This document shows positions 43,423-52,641 of a DNA stretch of 64,000 nt, in pieces; within the stretch, counting starts at the first letter, position 1, and every line of letters begins with the position of its first letter. The position numbers were made by a program, and so were the translations under genes. The stretch comes from an uncultured Sphingomonadaceae bacterium. Lineage in GTDB: Bacteria; Pseudomonadota; Alphaproteobacteria; Sphingomonadales; Sphingomonadaceae. Location of the stretch: NCBI GenBank assembly GCA_947499255.1, contig CANMNF010000003.1:62001-126000 (forward strand), written 5' to 3'. Under the pieces are notes generated by a model. The model worked only from the letters and a program-made list of their open reading frames with translations. It had not been told where the DNA came from and did not search any database.

Positions 43423-45747
43423 TTAGAAGCGCTGGAGGAGGGTAACCCCTACTTGGCGACCATTGCCAGGATAGATGTTTTCCTGACGTACCGAACAACG
43501 GCGGCCACAGTTGCCCGCGGTGTTTGCCTCGGTGCTTGAAATCGTAAGCACATTGGCGATCCACGCAGTATCAAACACGTTGTTCACCCAGAAGGCAATT
43601 TCTGTCTCTGGTGTTTCGAACGTTAGACGATAGTTGAACAAATTGGTCGCAGGAATAGTCGCTGCACCGATGCTCGTGGTTTTGCGGTTGCCTTCATGCG
43701 AGAAATTGAACCGGTTGCGCATGTCGAAATCACCAAAGATCGATGGAACCGTATGCGTAACGGATGCAAAAGCCTGCGTATTGGAAGCTTTGAAAATGCG
43801 ATTCCCGCTAACATCACCGGTACAGGTGCTGTTTACGAAATCATCCGTTTGCGCGATACAGGCACGATCAAATGCGCCATCAACAAATCCTTCATTATAG
43901 GTAGGATCAAGCAATGTTCCCGAGAAGTTGAACATCAGATTGTCGGTAGCGAAAATCGTGGCATCCAGTTCAACACCAAGCGATGTCGCACCAGGACCGT
44001 TGAAGACACCGCCGGAACCAATCGTCAGATCACCTGGTGCAGGTGTTTGCAGATTTGTCCAATCGATAAAGTAGAAGGCGGTGTTCAAAATCACATTGCC
44101 ATCCAGCAGTGTTGACTTTGAACCGATCTCATATGTCCAGTTCGTTTCTGGTTCAAAGGTGAAGAAATCCAGACCTTCGCGACCAGCATTGATACCGCCA
44201 GTTTTTACACCGTGTGCGGCATATGCATAGATCAGGTGATCATCGTTCGGACGGAACTCAACTGTACCCCGACCGGCGAAATAATCGAAGCCAACCGATT
44301 CTTCGGTGTCGGCGAGGATCAGGTTGAAGAGAATGAAATTCTGGAAAACGTCCAGAGTTTGCTCTTCGTCAGTGTAGCGAAGCTCACCACCAATGGTCAG
44401 CTTGTCGTTCAAGTCGATCGACAATGCGCCAAAGAACGATGTGATTTCCTGCTCAAGTGTTTCGCTGAAATCACTGATGACAACAAGGTTGTCGATCTCA
44501 CCCAGAAGCGCGCCTTGGCTTGCAGTTTGCAGGCTGGAAGACGAATCATAGTAGGTCGCGCCAAGCAACCATTCGATGGGTCCGGCATTATTTGATGCCA
44601 GTTGCAGTTCATAAGACTGTTGTTCGGCAGAATCGCCGGCAGTGTCTGTCAAGAAGAAGGAAGACACAGGTCCAGCCAGCACACGGTCAACCGCGGTAAT
44701 GTCACCAACGTTATCGAAGAAACCGTCAAAGCCTGATTCTGTATGCGACACCATCGCGCTCAAGGTCGCGCCAGCAAAGTCATATTCTGCGCGGGCATAG
44801 CCAAGGAACAGGTTACCGGTATTACCAAAGCCGCGATTGTCCAGTGCAACCGAGTCAGGAATTGGCAGCTCGCCGCTCAGCAACGTGAAAAACGTACCGT
44901 TGTCGTTTTGATATTGAGCACCAGCATCGTTGTCACGGAAATTTGGCGCGAACAGCGCTGGCTGATCTTCTGCCACGCTGTTGCGTACGCCGAAAACCTT
45001 GATCCTGAAGTCAGGCGTAGCTTCCAGAAGAAGCGATGCACCAATAGACTGGCGTTTATCCCAACCGCCAAGGTTCTGGCCGCCACGATCGTTTTCGATT
45101 GTGCCATCAAAGGTGCTGATGCCGCCGAATACGCGGATCGCAGCGCTATCGCCCAGAGGAAGGTTCACAGAGCCACGAATTGCTCCGCGCTCATCCGTGC
45201 CGCCTTCAACCTGAACATAGCCTTCGACCTCGCCGAGGATCGGTGCGCGCGACACGTAATTGATCGCGCCTGCAAATGAGTCGCGACCGTAAAGTGCGCT
45301 TTGCGGGCCTTTGGCGACTTCGATACGCGCCAGATCCATATTGCCGAATTCGAAACCGGAACGGTTGTTGATATACACACCGTCCAGGAAGATGCCGACA
45401 TTCGTTTGGATGCCGCCACCATCAGTTTGCGCCAGACCACGAATGGTTGGTGCGCCAAGCGCGCGGGTGTTTGTGAACTGGAGGCCTGGCGTAGCTGCTG
45501 CGAGATCTTCAAGTCCCTGAATATTCGCTTCGCGCAGCCCGTCATCGTCGAATGCAGAGATTGAAAGTGGAACGTCCTGCAAGCTTTCTTCGCGACGACG
45601 CGCGGAAACGAGAATTCTGTTATCCTGCGATCCCTCTGCTGTGTCGGTAGCTTGTTGACTGGTACCTTGTGCGTGCGCTGGTGCCGAAATACCCACTGCA
45701 ATAACCGCAGCAAGTGATAGACCCGAAATTTTTACGATCCGCCTCAT
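43423..45747 (-). CDS. TonB-dependent outer membrane receptor
   Basis: A 774-residue receptor. The start MRRIVKISG at 45747 follows AAGGGGTGAC and opens a signal peptide ending APAHAQ. A TonB-box-like DNRILVSARR precedes the plug (residues ~45-160, LQDVPLSISAFDDD, TPGLQF, VYINNRSGFEF, GPQSALYGRDSFAGAINYVS). The barrel follows and ends VTLLQRF. In sphingomonads such receptors import hydrophobic or plant-derived compounds. It is transcribed ahead of the exported SRPBCC gene and within the IclR-flanked cluster. The upstream 504-nt gap up to 46251 holds no clear gene. Confidence 0.9.
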   Translation of the reverse strand: MRRIVKISGLSLAAVIAVGISAPAHAQGTSQQATDTAEGSQDNRILVSARRREESLQDVPLSISAFDDDGLREANIQGLEDLAAATPGLQFTNTRALGAPTIRGLAQTDGGGIQTNVGIFLDGVYINNRSGFEFGNMDLARIEVAKGPQSALYGRDSFAGAINYVSRAPILGEVEGYVQVEGGTDERGAIRGSVNLPLGDSAAIRVFGGISTFDGTIENDRGGQNLGGWDKRQSIGASLLLEATPDFRIKVFGVRNSVAEDQPALFAPNFRDNDAGAQYQNDNGTFFTLLSGELPIPDSVALDNRGFGNTGNLFLGYARAEYDFAGATLSAMVSHTESGFDGFFDNVGDITAVDRVLAGPVSSFFLTDTAGDSAEQQSYELQLASNNAGPIEWLLGATYYDSSSSLQTASQGALLGEIDNLVVISDFSETLEQEITSFFGALSIDLNDKLTIGGELRYTDEEQTLDVFQNFILFNLILADTEESVGFDYFAGRGTVEFRPNDDHLIYAYAAHGVKTGGINAGREGLDFFTFEPETNWTYEIGSKSTLLDGNVILNTAFYFIDWTNLQTPAPGDLTIGSGGVFNGPGATSLGVELDATIFATDNLMFNFSGTLLDPTYNEGFVDGAFDRACIAQTDDFVNSTCTGDVSGNRIFKASNTQAFASVTHTVPSIFGDFDMRNRFNFSHEGNRKTTSIGAATIPATNLFNYRLTFETPETEIAFWVNNVFDTAWIANVLTISSTEANTAGNCGRRCSVRQENIYPGNGRQVGVTLLQRF

Positions 45748-46251
45748 AATGTCACCCCTTTTAAAGTAGCGTACGACGAACCCTAATTCCGCCGTAGTTC
45801 TTTTAAGTTGGCACACAGGCCGGTGGATCGCGACGATGACCTTGTTTGTGTTCACTCTTTAAATATTTGTCCGACTCGCGCCCGTTGGGTGCATTGCCCC
45901 GTCTTCTTTATCGGTGATTGACCCTGAATTGCAGTGTTCGGGTGCTAGGTGATTTGGAACTGTAGTGCCTATGCGTTGCAGATTGAGGCAAAGTGAATGA
46001 GCTGAGCAACATCGCGCCAGAAATGCGTACATTATTCGCGACAGCTGCGGGCGTTGCAGCGTTGCTGTCGAAACTGGCCTGTCTAAACGGCTACGCTGCG
46101 CTGCGCGATGTGATAGAACATGCCTGCGAACGTACCGCGGTGTTTATATTGGCCACAGGCGTTGGTGATGCCTTGGTGTAGATGTCGGCTGACATTGCCC
46201 TGCGCCTCTGGTCGCTGACCTTGCATTGGCAGCGATTTTCACAGCTTTCGA

Positions 46252-47040
46252 TCAGCCATCCTCTTGTGCGATTGCTTCGCTGATCCGTGCTGAGGTCGCC
46301 TGCATTTTCGCGACGTATTTCTCGGCTGCTTCTTCCACTGACATGGTTGATGAAAAGAACACCAGACCCAAAGCGCCCGCTAACAACTCGCCGTCGAAAA
46401 TGGGGACGCCCAATGACGATGTTCGCCCAGGGTCGCTGGTAAATTTGTTGTAGGCATGTGTCGCAAATCCATCTTTGCGAATACTGTCCAGAAGGTCATC
46501 GTCGGAGAGCAGAACTTGCGCCATCTGATTGACTTCGCCCTCTTGCATATCGAGGCTGGAGACCACATTCTTGCGCTCAATTTCCGGGCAGAACGCAAGA
46601 TACGCTTTACCAACCGAACATTCCAAAAGCGGCAGCGTGTAGCCCGGTGCATAGTTGTGAAAGGTCAACGTTGTCAGCTTGTGAGTTGAATCGCGGATCA
46701 TCATGTGATTGCCAACGCGTGTGGCAATAGTGATGGGCCAACCGACATCTGAACACAATTCTTCGATGATTTTGCGCGCTTTGGTAACGAGGAACTCATC
46801 TTCCTGAAAGCCAACAGAAAGCGTTCTGACCAAGGCGGTTGGACGATAGTTGCGGCTTGAACTGTCCCGCTCGATCATGCCTGCATCTTTGAACGTATCG
46901 ACGATCCTGCAAACCGTTGGATAAGGCAATCCGGTTGCGTTGCTGATATCCTGCAGGCGGGTAAGCCCGGCGCGATTGATAACTTGCAATACTTCGAGTC
47001 CACGTTTGATTGAACGAATAGACTCATTTTCAGCAGCCAT
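46252..47040 (-). CDS. IclR family regulator, copy 2
   Basis: A 262-residue IclR regulator: winged helix in residues ~8-70 (ISNATGLPYPTVCRIVDTFKDAGMIERD) and effector domain after ~85 (TFHNYAPGYTLPLL, AYLAFCPEIERKN, GRTSSLGVPIF). It is paralogous to copy 1 at 41.7 kb. It is divergent from the FAD monooxygenase gene and also upstream of the receptor operon on the same strand, so it can act on both. Confidence 0.9.
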   Translation of the reverse strand: MAAENESIRSIKRGLEVLQVINRAGLTRLQDISNATGLPYPTVCRIVDTFKDAGMIERDSSSRNYRPTALVRTLSVGFQEDEFLVTKARKIIEELCSDVGWPITIATRVGNHMMIRDSTHKLTTLTFHNYAPGYTLPLLECSVGKAYLAFCPEIERKNVVSSLDMQEGEVNQMAQVLLSDDDLLDSIRKDGFATHAYNKFTSDPGRTSSLGVPIFDGELLAGALGLVFFSSTMSVEEAAEKYVAKMQATSARISEAIAQEDG

Positions 47041-47158
47041 AGCCCGCCCCCCTTATTTCACCCCGAACCAATGGATTTCGAGTGTTCGGCAATTGATAAC
47101 GGCACCCTCAACAGCAAAACATTCGACAGGCGATAATAGCAGACTAACGCATGTGGTT

Positions 47159-47189
47159 GTCAACGCTGCTTGGAATAGTGATCGTTGAC
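47159..47189. promoter_or_regulatory. Inverted repeat between IclR and monooxygenase genes
   Basis: GTCAACG (47159-47165) and CGTTGAC (47183-47189) form a 7-bp inverted repeat with a 17-nt gap in the divergent region. The GTCAA half-site also appears in the palindrome before IclR copy 1. A possible operator; the wide spacing lowers confidence. Confidence 0.3.
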
Positions 47190-47243
47190 GAGCCGGGGGA
47201 AAAGACGCTGGCGCCATTTAATGTTCGGGGAAAGGTGCAAAAC

Positions 47244-48470
47244 GTGAGTGTTTCCAGCAACGTATCGGATATACCGCCAGTTTTGATTTCTGGTGCGGGT
47301 CCTGTGGGATCAGTTTGCGCGCTATATCTGGCTCAACAAGGGATCCCTGTGGTCCTGTTTGAGAAAGAGCCGGATTTAACAATGGATCTGCGTGCTTCGA
47401 CTTTCCACCCGCCCACCCTCGATCAACTCGACGAGTTGGGAGTGACTGAGCGAATCGTACCCAAGGGCTTGATCGTGCGGGAATTTCAGTACCGCGAACG
47501 CCACACCGGCACGCGCGCATTGTTTGATCTTGGCAGATTGGGTGAAGAAACACAGCATCCCTATCGCTTGCAATGCGAGCAATACAAGCTGACCAAAACG
47601 ATCGTCGAGATGCTTGAAGATTACCCACATGCCAGCGTCCAGTTCGGGACCAGCGTGATAGGCTATCAAGAAACAGATGGCGGCGTTGCGGCGCTGGTAT
47701 TCGATGGCGTTAATGAAACCCGCGTCAAAGGCAGCTTCCTTATCGCCGCAGACGGCGCGAATAGCCGTATTCGGCAAGCTTCGGGCACCTTGTTTGAAGG
47801 GCTGACCTATCCAGAGCGCTTTTTAGTTGTTTCAACCCGCTTCCCGTTTGAAAAACACATGGAAGAATTGAGCTGGGTCAATTACGTTTCCGATCCGGAA
47901 GAATGGTGCGTGATGCTCAAGACAGTTGATCTTTGGCGTGTTCAATTCCCGGTCTCCGGTGAACAGGACGCAGATGATTTGCTTGAAGAGGAATTTCTGC
48001 AGAACCGTTTGCAGCGCTTGCAGCCCAAAGAGGGCCGTTATGATATCGAGCACCGCACGCTTTACAAAGTGCATCAACGCGTCGCTGAAAAATACCGTGT
48101 TGGTAGCCGGGTCTTGCTCGCTGGTGATGCTGCTCATGTGAACAACCCGCTTGGCGGGATGGGCATGAACGGGGGCGTCCATGATGCCATCAACCTTTCT
48201 GAAAGGCTGGTTGCCATCATCAAGCAAGATGCAGACCTCGATGAGCAGCTTGACCTTTATGATGTGCAGCGCCGCGAAATCTGCGTCGATTTCATTCAGA
48301 AGAAGACCAAAGAAAACAAAGTAATGATGGAAACTGAAGATGCGGACTTGCAAGAGAAGCGGCGTCGCCGCTTCTTGGAACTCGCGAGCGATCCAGTTCT
48401 GCAAAAGGCCTATCTGATGGAATCATCGATGATAGATTGCCTGCGCGATTCCTATGAAATCGCTGCCTGA
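47244..48470 (+). CDS. FAD-dependent aromatic monooxygenase-like protein
   Basis: A 408-residue group A flavin monooxygenase of the phenol/p-hydroxybenzoate hydroxylase type. It has the dinucleotide motif GAGPVGSVCALYLAQQG (residues ~16-32), FEKEPDLTMDLRASTFHPP and the second FAD motif LLAGDAAHVNNPLGGMGMNG. GTG at 47244 is chosen because GGGGAAAGG lies 8 nt upstream; the frame is open from 47151. It probably hydroxylates an aromatic or cyclic substrate with NAD(P)H and oxygen. It heads the plus-strand operon of the cluster. Confidence 0.87.
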   Translation: MSVSSNVSDIPPVLISGAGPVGSVCALYLAQQGIPVVLFEKEPDLTMDLRASTFHPPTLDQLDELGVTERIVPKGLIVREFQYRERHTGTRALFDLGRLGEETQHPYRLQCEQYKLTKTIVEMLEDYPHASVQFGTSVIGYQETDGGVAALVFDGVNETRVKGSFLIAADGANSRIRQASGTLFEGLTYPERFLVVSTRFPFEKHMEELSWVNYVSDPEEWCVMLKTVDLWRVQFPVSGEQDADDLLEEEFLQNRLQRLQPKEGRYDIEHRTLYKVHQRVAEKYRVGSRVLLAGDAAHVNNPLGGMGMNGGVHDAINLSERLVAIIKQDADLDEQLDLYDVQRREICVDFIQKKTKENKVMMETEDADLQEKRRRRFLELASDPVLQKAYLMESSMIDCLRDSYEIAA

Positions 48471-48486
48471 TTAAGGACCCAGAGAT

Positions 48487-49356
48487 ATGAGCGAAGACCT
48501 TCTCCTCCTTTCGGGCGCCAATGGGCGTACCGGCCGGGCCATCCTCAAAGCAATGGTTTCACGCGGGATTCGTGTACGCGCGTTTATCCGTGATGCCGGG
48601 CAGGCTAGCGAACTGGAAGCGCTGGGCGCGGCGGAGTGCTTTGTCGGCGACATGACCGATGCGCAGTCAATGGAAGCGGCGGTGCAAGGTTGTACCAAGC
48701 TGCTCCATATCGGCCCGCCAATGCATCCTGAAGAAATCGAGATCACACAGCGGTTCATTGATGCGGCCAAAAAGGCTGATCTTGATCACTTCATCTATTA
48801 TTCGGTGATGCACCCGTTGCGGCGCGATGTGCGTCATCATCGCCTCAAACTGGAATGTGAAGAGGCTCTGGTCGAATCCGGTTTGCAGTACACGATCTTG
48901 CAGCCAGGCCGTTATATGCAGCATTTCGTTCCGCAATGGCCGAATATTCTGGAAAAGGGTGTGATCACCATGCCTTTCAGTACGCAGCAGGAATTCAGCA
49001 TCGTAGACCTCGCTGACCTTGCCGAGGCCGCCGCTGTGGTCGCATCATCCAACGAGCATCATTACGCCACGTATGAACTTTCGGGCCCTGAATTGCTCAG
49101 CCATGACAACATCGCTGAAATCATGAGTAAGGCCCTTGATAGGCCAGTGCGCGCTGAACAAGTCAGCCTTGATGCAATGGCTGACAAAGCGCGTGCTGCG
49201 GGCGCCAACGAGGATCGCATTGGGCAAATGGTCGCGATGAACGGACATTATGACAGGCACGGTTTTCGCGGCAATTCGAACGTTCTGCAAATGCTGCTTG
49301 GACGTCCGGCCACGCGTCTGAAAAGCTATGTCCAAGATCTGGCCGACAAAGGCTGA
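48487..49356 (+). CDS. NmrA-like NAD(P)-binding protein
   Basis: A 289-residue atypical short-chain dehydrogenase. The N-terminal pattern LLLSGANGRTGRAILKAM is the glycine-rich nucleotide site, and GVLQ-type and YSVMHPL blocks follow. The SDR catalytic Tyr-x3-Lys is not obvious, as in NmrA and quinone-reductase-like relatives. It lies 16 nt after the monooxygenase gene, so it may act on the same pathway as a reductase or redox sensor. Confidence 0.83.
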   Translation: MSEDLLLLSGANGRTGRAILKAMVSRGIRVRAFIRDAGQASELEALGAAECFVGDMTDAQSMEAAVQGCTKLLHIGPPMHPEEIEITQRFIDAAKKADLDHFIYYSVMHPLRRDVRHHRLKLECEEALVESGLQYTILQPGRYMQHFVPQWPNILEKGVITMPFSTQQEFSIVDLADLAEAAAVVASSNEHHYATYELSGPELLSHDNIAEIMSKALDRPVRAEQVSLDAMADKARAAGANEDRIGQMVAMNGHYDRHGFRGNSNVLQMLLGRPATRLKSYVQDLADKG

Positions 49357-49442
49357 TTGCCTTTTTTCCAATAGTCCGGTCGAACGCTTTGTCGTTTTGA
49401 CGTTCACTTGTTGCCGTCTTTGCCCAATTCTGGAGCTTAATT

Positions 49443-49733
49443 ATGCCGCTTTTCGCAATTATAACACTCGATGCGCCCGGATCAGACGAAGCACGAGCAA
49501 CCCATCGCGAAGGCCATCTTTCGCATTTTCGCGATAATGCAAAAGACATTGCTGTGGCAGGCCCGATCTTCAATGACGATGGGACCAGCAAGGGATCATT
49601 GGTGATTTTGCGTTCAGAAAGCGCAGATGCCGCCCGCGCATGGATTGAGCGTGATCCCTTTTATCCTGCCGGTGTGTGGCAGAACATTGATGTCTCTGCT
49701 TTCAAAGCAGCATCGGGTGACTGGGCAGCTTAA
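49443..49733 (+). CDS. YciI-like protein
   Basis: A 96-residue alpha/beta barrel protein of the YciI family, with the core THREGHLSHFRDNAKDIAVAG (His and Asp of the family site) and WIERDPFYPAGVW. It lies 86 nt after the NmrA-like gene and ends overlapping by 4 nt the convergent serine hydrolase gene. YciI-family proteins are small dehalogenase- or isomerase-like enzymes in catabolic operons; the precise reaction is unknown. Confidence 0.86.
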   Translation: MPLFAIITLDAPGSDEARATHREGHLSHFRDNAKDIAVAGPIFNDDGTSKGSLVILRSESADAARAWIERDPFYPAGVWQNIDVSAFKAASGDWAA

Positions 49734-51004
49734 TCAAGCCCGCGCATAATCATATTGGGCAACGCGCTTAGATCCCATGGGTTTTCTTCCGAAGGCCAGC
49801 TGCCTGTGCGCAGAATCACCAGATCCTCTGACTGGCTGATATAGACGGTCTGATTGCTGTTTCCACCAAAGTAAAAGATATCAGCATCATCGAACGGTTC
49901 GGCCTGTGGCATCCGCAGGAATTGTCGCGCGACGCTATCTTCGGCAAAGTCTGGCCCTTCGAACGGGCCGGGTACAAAGACGCCCATTCCGCTAAACGGA
50001 TTTTCGGCAGCTGGCGCGCGCATTGCATCTACATAGCCCTCTGGAAGCAAGCGTTCGCCTTCCCACACGCCGTCCTGCAACAACAAGATGCCAAGTCGCA
50101 AATAGCTCTCTGCTGGCAATTGAATGCAGCACCCTGCGTGGACAACACCCTCGGGACGGTTGATCCAGATTGTCCCGCCCTTCGCGCCAAGCGGGGTGAA
50201 GACTTCCTGCGTCAGATAATCTTGATAAGCTTCACCGGTGGCGCGTTCAATCAGCACGGCAACCAGCTCGCTATTGGCGTTCGCATATTGGAATTTGGTT
50301 CCCGGCTCTGCTGTCAACGGATAGTCGTTGACGATCACATCCTCATGGAAGGGATGCAGATATGCCCGGTTCAAAATATCTTCAGGTTCAGGTGCGCGCG
50401 CCTGCTGCAATAGGCCACTGCGCATATCAAGCAGGTGGCGAACCTTGATCTTCGATTTGCCAGGATCCTCTTTCCATTCGGTAATGAAATCTGCGACCGG
50501 TTGATCCACCGACGAAATATGCCCACCCATAATTGCACGCCCTACGGCAATCGCCGTCAACGGCTTGGCAAGGGATTTTGCATTAACGAGATAATCGGCA
50601 TCCGCATCACCGAAATATTCTTCATGAACGATCGCGCCGTTTTGCCAAATCATGAATGCAGATGTGTTGCGTTTGGCGACAAAGTCCTGCGCTGCGGAGA
50701 GGGCTTCGCTGTCGATTTGCGCCTCACCTGTTGGCAAAGGTTGATAATCTGCGGTACCCGCAATCTCGATCAAAGGATCATAGCTTGGCAATCCGCCCCC
50801 TTGTAGCGCGGCTTCAGACTGTTTTTGAAAACGTGCAAGATAAACCTCTTCGCCTTCTTCGCGGGTCATATCAGCGGTGCCGGAATAAATCGTCGCGTCC
50901 GTGAGTGAGCCTTCGGTTACCGTTGCTTCGCATGCCGCCAGAGTAAGTCCGGCAAATGCGGTCGCGGCAAGAAACTGAAATTTCGACAGATTTTTCAAAG
51001 GCAC
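49730..51004 (-). CDS. Serine hydrolase (class C beta-lactamase family) lipoprotein
   Basis: A 424-residue protein. GTG at 51004 is preferred: AGGAGAAA lies just upstream and it opens a lipoprotein signal (LTLAAC). The frame is open from 51115. Family residues are SLAK (nucleophile Ser, catalytic Lys), YANANSE (YxN) and a late GGNSN motif. Members are D-amino peptidases, esterases or beta-lactamase-like enzymes. Its position in the cluster suggests hydrolysis of an ester or amide precursor outside the inner membrane. Confidence 0.85.
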   Translation of the reverse strand: MPLKNLSKFQFLAATAFAGLTLAACEATVTEGSLTDATIYSGTADMTREEGEEVYLARFQKQSEAALQGGGLPSYDPLIEIAGTADYQPLPTGEAQIDSEALSAAQDFVAKRNTSAFMIWQNGAIVHEEYFGDADADYLVNAKSLAKPLTAIAVGRAIMGGHISSVDQPVADFITEWKEDPGKSKIKVRHLLDMRSGLLQQARAPEPEDILNRAYLHPFHEDVIVNDYPLTAEPGTKFQYANANSELVAVLIERATGEAYQDYLTQEVFTPLGAKGGTIWINRPEGVVHAGCCIQLPAESYLRLGILLLQDGVWEGERLLPEGYVDAMRAPAAENPFSGMGVFVPGPFEGPDFAEDSVARQFLRMPQAEPFDDADIFYFGGNSNQTVYISQSEDLVILRTGSWPSEENPWDLSALPNMIMRGLD

Positions 51005-51107
51005 GGAATTTCTCCTACAGGGGCCACTTTCGTACGTCTTCCCCGGCTTAGTCAAAATAGATATTGAGGAGACGTCCGCCAGCCGGAGAATGTCAGATAG
51101 CGCCGCG

Positions 51108-52259
51108 TTACCCAATCGTCTGATCGGCGATCTGCAAATGATTGTTGATCGAAGACGTTATCGAGTATTTCGCGATGAATGTTTGATCGCACAGTGCACT
51201 GGCTCTCTTCTCCATGGATTGTTGAATAGCAGATGTTAGCCCATCAACATCTCCGACCCCGACTGTTTCCTGCCCGATTTGGGCCAACAATTCTGTAAGC
51301 CCGGGTGAACAGTCCGTTGCGATCACTTGGCAACCGCAGGCCATCGCTTCGAGCGGAACGGCAGGCAAACCTTCCCAGCGCGATGATAGGATAAGCGCAT
51401 CGTGCTGCGCGTAATAAGGAATGGCGCTTTTGACGAAGCCCTCAAACGCAATCTGGTCTGCTATGCGCAAATCGCTCGCCAGTTCTTCCAGTTCAGAGCG
51501 TAGCGGACCGTCGCCCAAAATGGTGAGGTGCCAGGAAGGGGTATCAAGTTTCGCAAGCGCTGCGAACATTGTGTGATAATCCTTTTGCACCGCCAGCCTT
51601 CCAACCGCCAGAAACCGCATCGGTTCGTCTGGCTTGCGGATTGCGCGGTTCTCTCCGGTTTGTAGCATTTCGTCCGATACATAAGCATTGTATACCGGCC
51701 TAAATCGCTCCTTTGCCGACGGCATGCTTTCTGCATAATCGCGCGCATCTGCAGCGCTGAGAGTGAGGCACACGTCGCCAAGCCGGGCGGTCATTGCAAA
51801 GCGTAATCTGCGAAAATAAGACAGCCATCTGCCCATGCCGGGGCGTTCAACAGGGTTGGTGATCTTTTGTATGATCTTGGTTGACGGCCGCCGGGCTATC
51901 ATCCGGCCAAGTGCAAGCGTGAGGTTGCTCTGATTGCCAGCGGAGAAAATCGCGGCTGGACGATGTTCGCGGATCAACTTCGCCAATGCCGGCAATTGCA
52001 GAAGTAACCGCAGGCCACGACCACCGATTGGCGGAGTAGGGATTGTTCGAACTGTCACCCTCTCGCTAATCAAGCTGCTGGTGGGACCATCACGATTTGT
52101 CAGCCAAAGCTCGGTATCGAAGTTCTGATCAGCCATGCCGTTGGCTAGCAGAATTGCCACACGGTCCAGCCCGCCATCGCCCGGCTCGTAAAGGAAGTGG
52201 ACAATCTTTTTCACACGCGGCGCGGGATTTCCTGAACGAGGCTCAGTCGGTTGCGGCAT
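51108..52259 (-). CDS. Glycosyltransferase family 4-type protein
   Basis: A 383-residue glycosyltransferase. The N-terminal Rossmann half has FLYEPGDGGLDRVAILLANG, and the C-terminal donor domain has LAVGRLAVQKDYHT, ILGDGPLRSELEEL and EGLPAVPLEAMACGCQVIATD. The start MPQPTEPRS at 52259 is used; the frame is open from 52340. Probable role: sugar addition to a cell-surface polysaccharide. It looks unrelated to the catabolic genes around it. Confidence 0.87.
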   Translation of the reverse strand: MPQPTEPRSGNPAPRVKKIVHFLYEPGDGGLDRVAILLANGMADQNFDTELWLTNRDGPTSSLISERVTVRTIPTPPIGGRGLRLLLQLPALAKLIREHRPAAIFSAGNQSNLTLALGRMIARRPSTKIIQKITNPVERPGMGRWLSYFRRLRFAMTARLGDVCLTLSAADARDYAESMPSAKERFRPVYNAYVSDEMLQTGENRAIRKPDEPMRFLAVGRLAVQKDYHTMFAALAKLDTPSWHLTILGDGPLRSELEELASDLRIADQIAFEGFVKSAIPYYAQHDALILSSRWEGLPAVPLEAMACGCQVIATDCSPGLTELLAQIGQETVGVGDVDGLTSAIQQSMEKRASALCDQTFIAKYSITSSINNHLQIADQTIG

Positions 52260-52641
52260 ATTCAGCAGGTAAGAAAAGTGATGGGATGGCGGGGCCGCAA
52301 AAACGCAATTTGTCCAGATTGGCAATAACCCAAATAGCACCTTCGGCCTTCTTTAAAGAGAAGGGATTCATCTGGCTTATTGGCTGAGGTGCAAACCGTT
52401 TTTGGAAGAGATGCAAAACCACAATGGCAAAAACCCGTAATGCAGCGGATGGGAAAAGCGGTACAAGCATGTGCCTGTCACCTTGGCGATATTGCGCCGC
52501 GAACCAAACTGCAATTCAAACTTTCCGGCTCGGCATATGGCGAGGATAAAGGCGTGAGATTGTAGCCGGGCTATCCGCTTGAATTTGTCTTAGCAGGTTA
52601 GCCCGTGCGGCGTTGATCGGTCCTTTGCGCAAACCCACCGG
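52260..52641. other. Intergenic stretch without recognised genes
   Basis: No protein-like frame with a good start, no tRNA-like fold and no strong hairpin were seen in these 382 nt. A 62-residue frame at 52380 uses TTG and lacks family support. Confidence 0.4.

Noticed and set aside
45993-46181. A 62-codon plus-strand frame in the gap upstream of the TonB receptor
   Set aside because: It starts with GTG and has only a partial ribosome site; no family, and it faces the neighbouring minus-strand genes. The 504-nt gap is better treated as promoter space.
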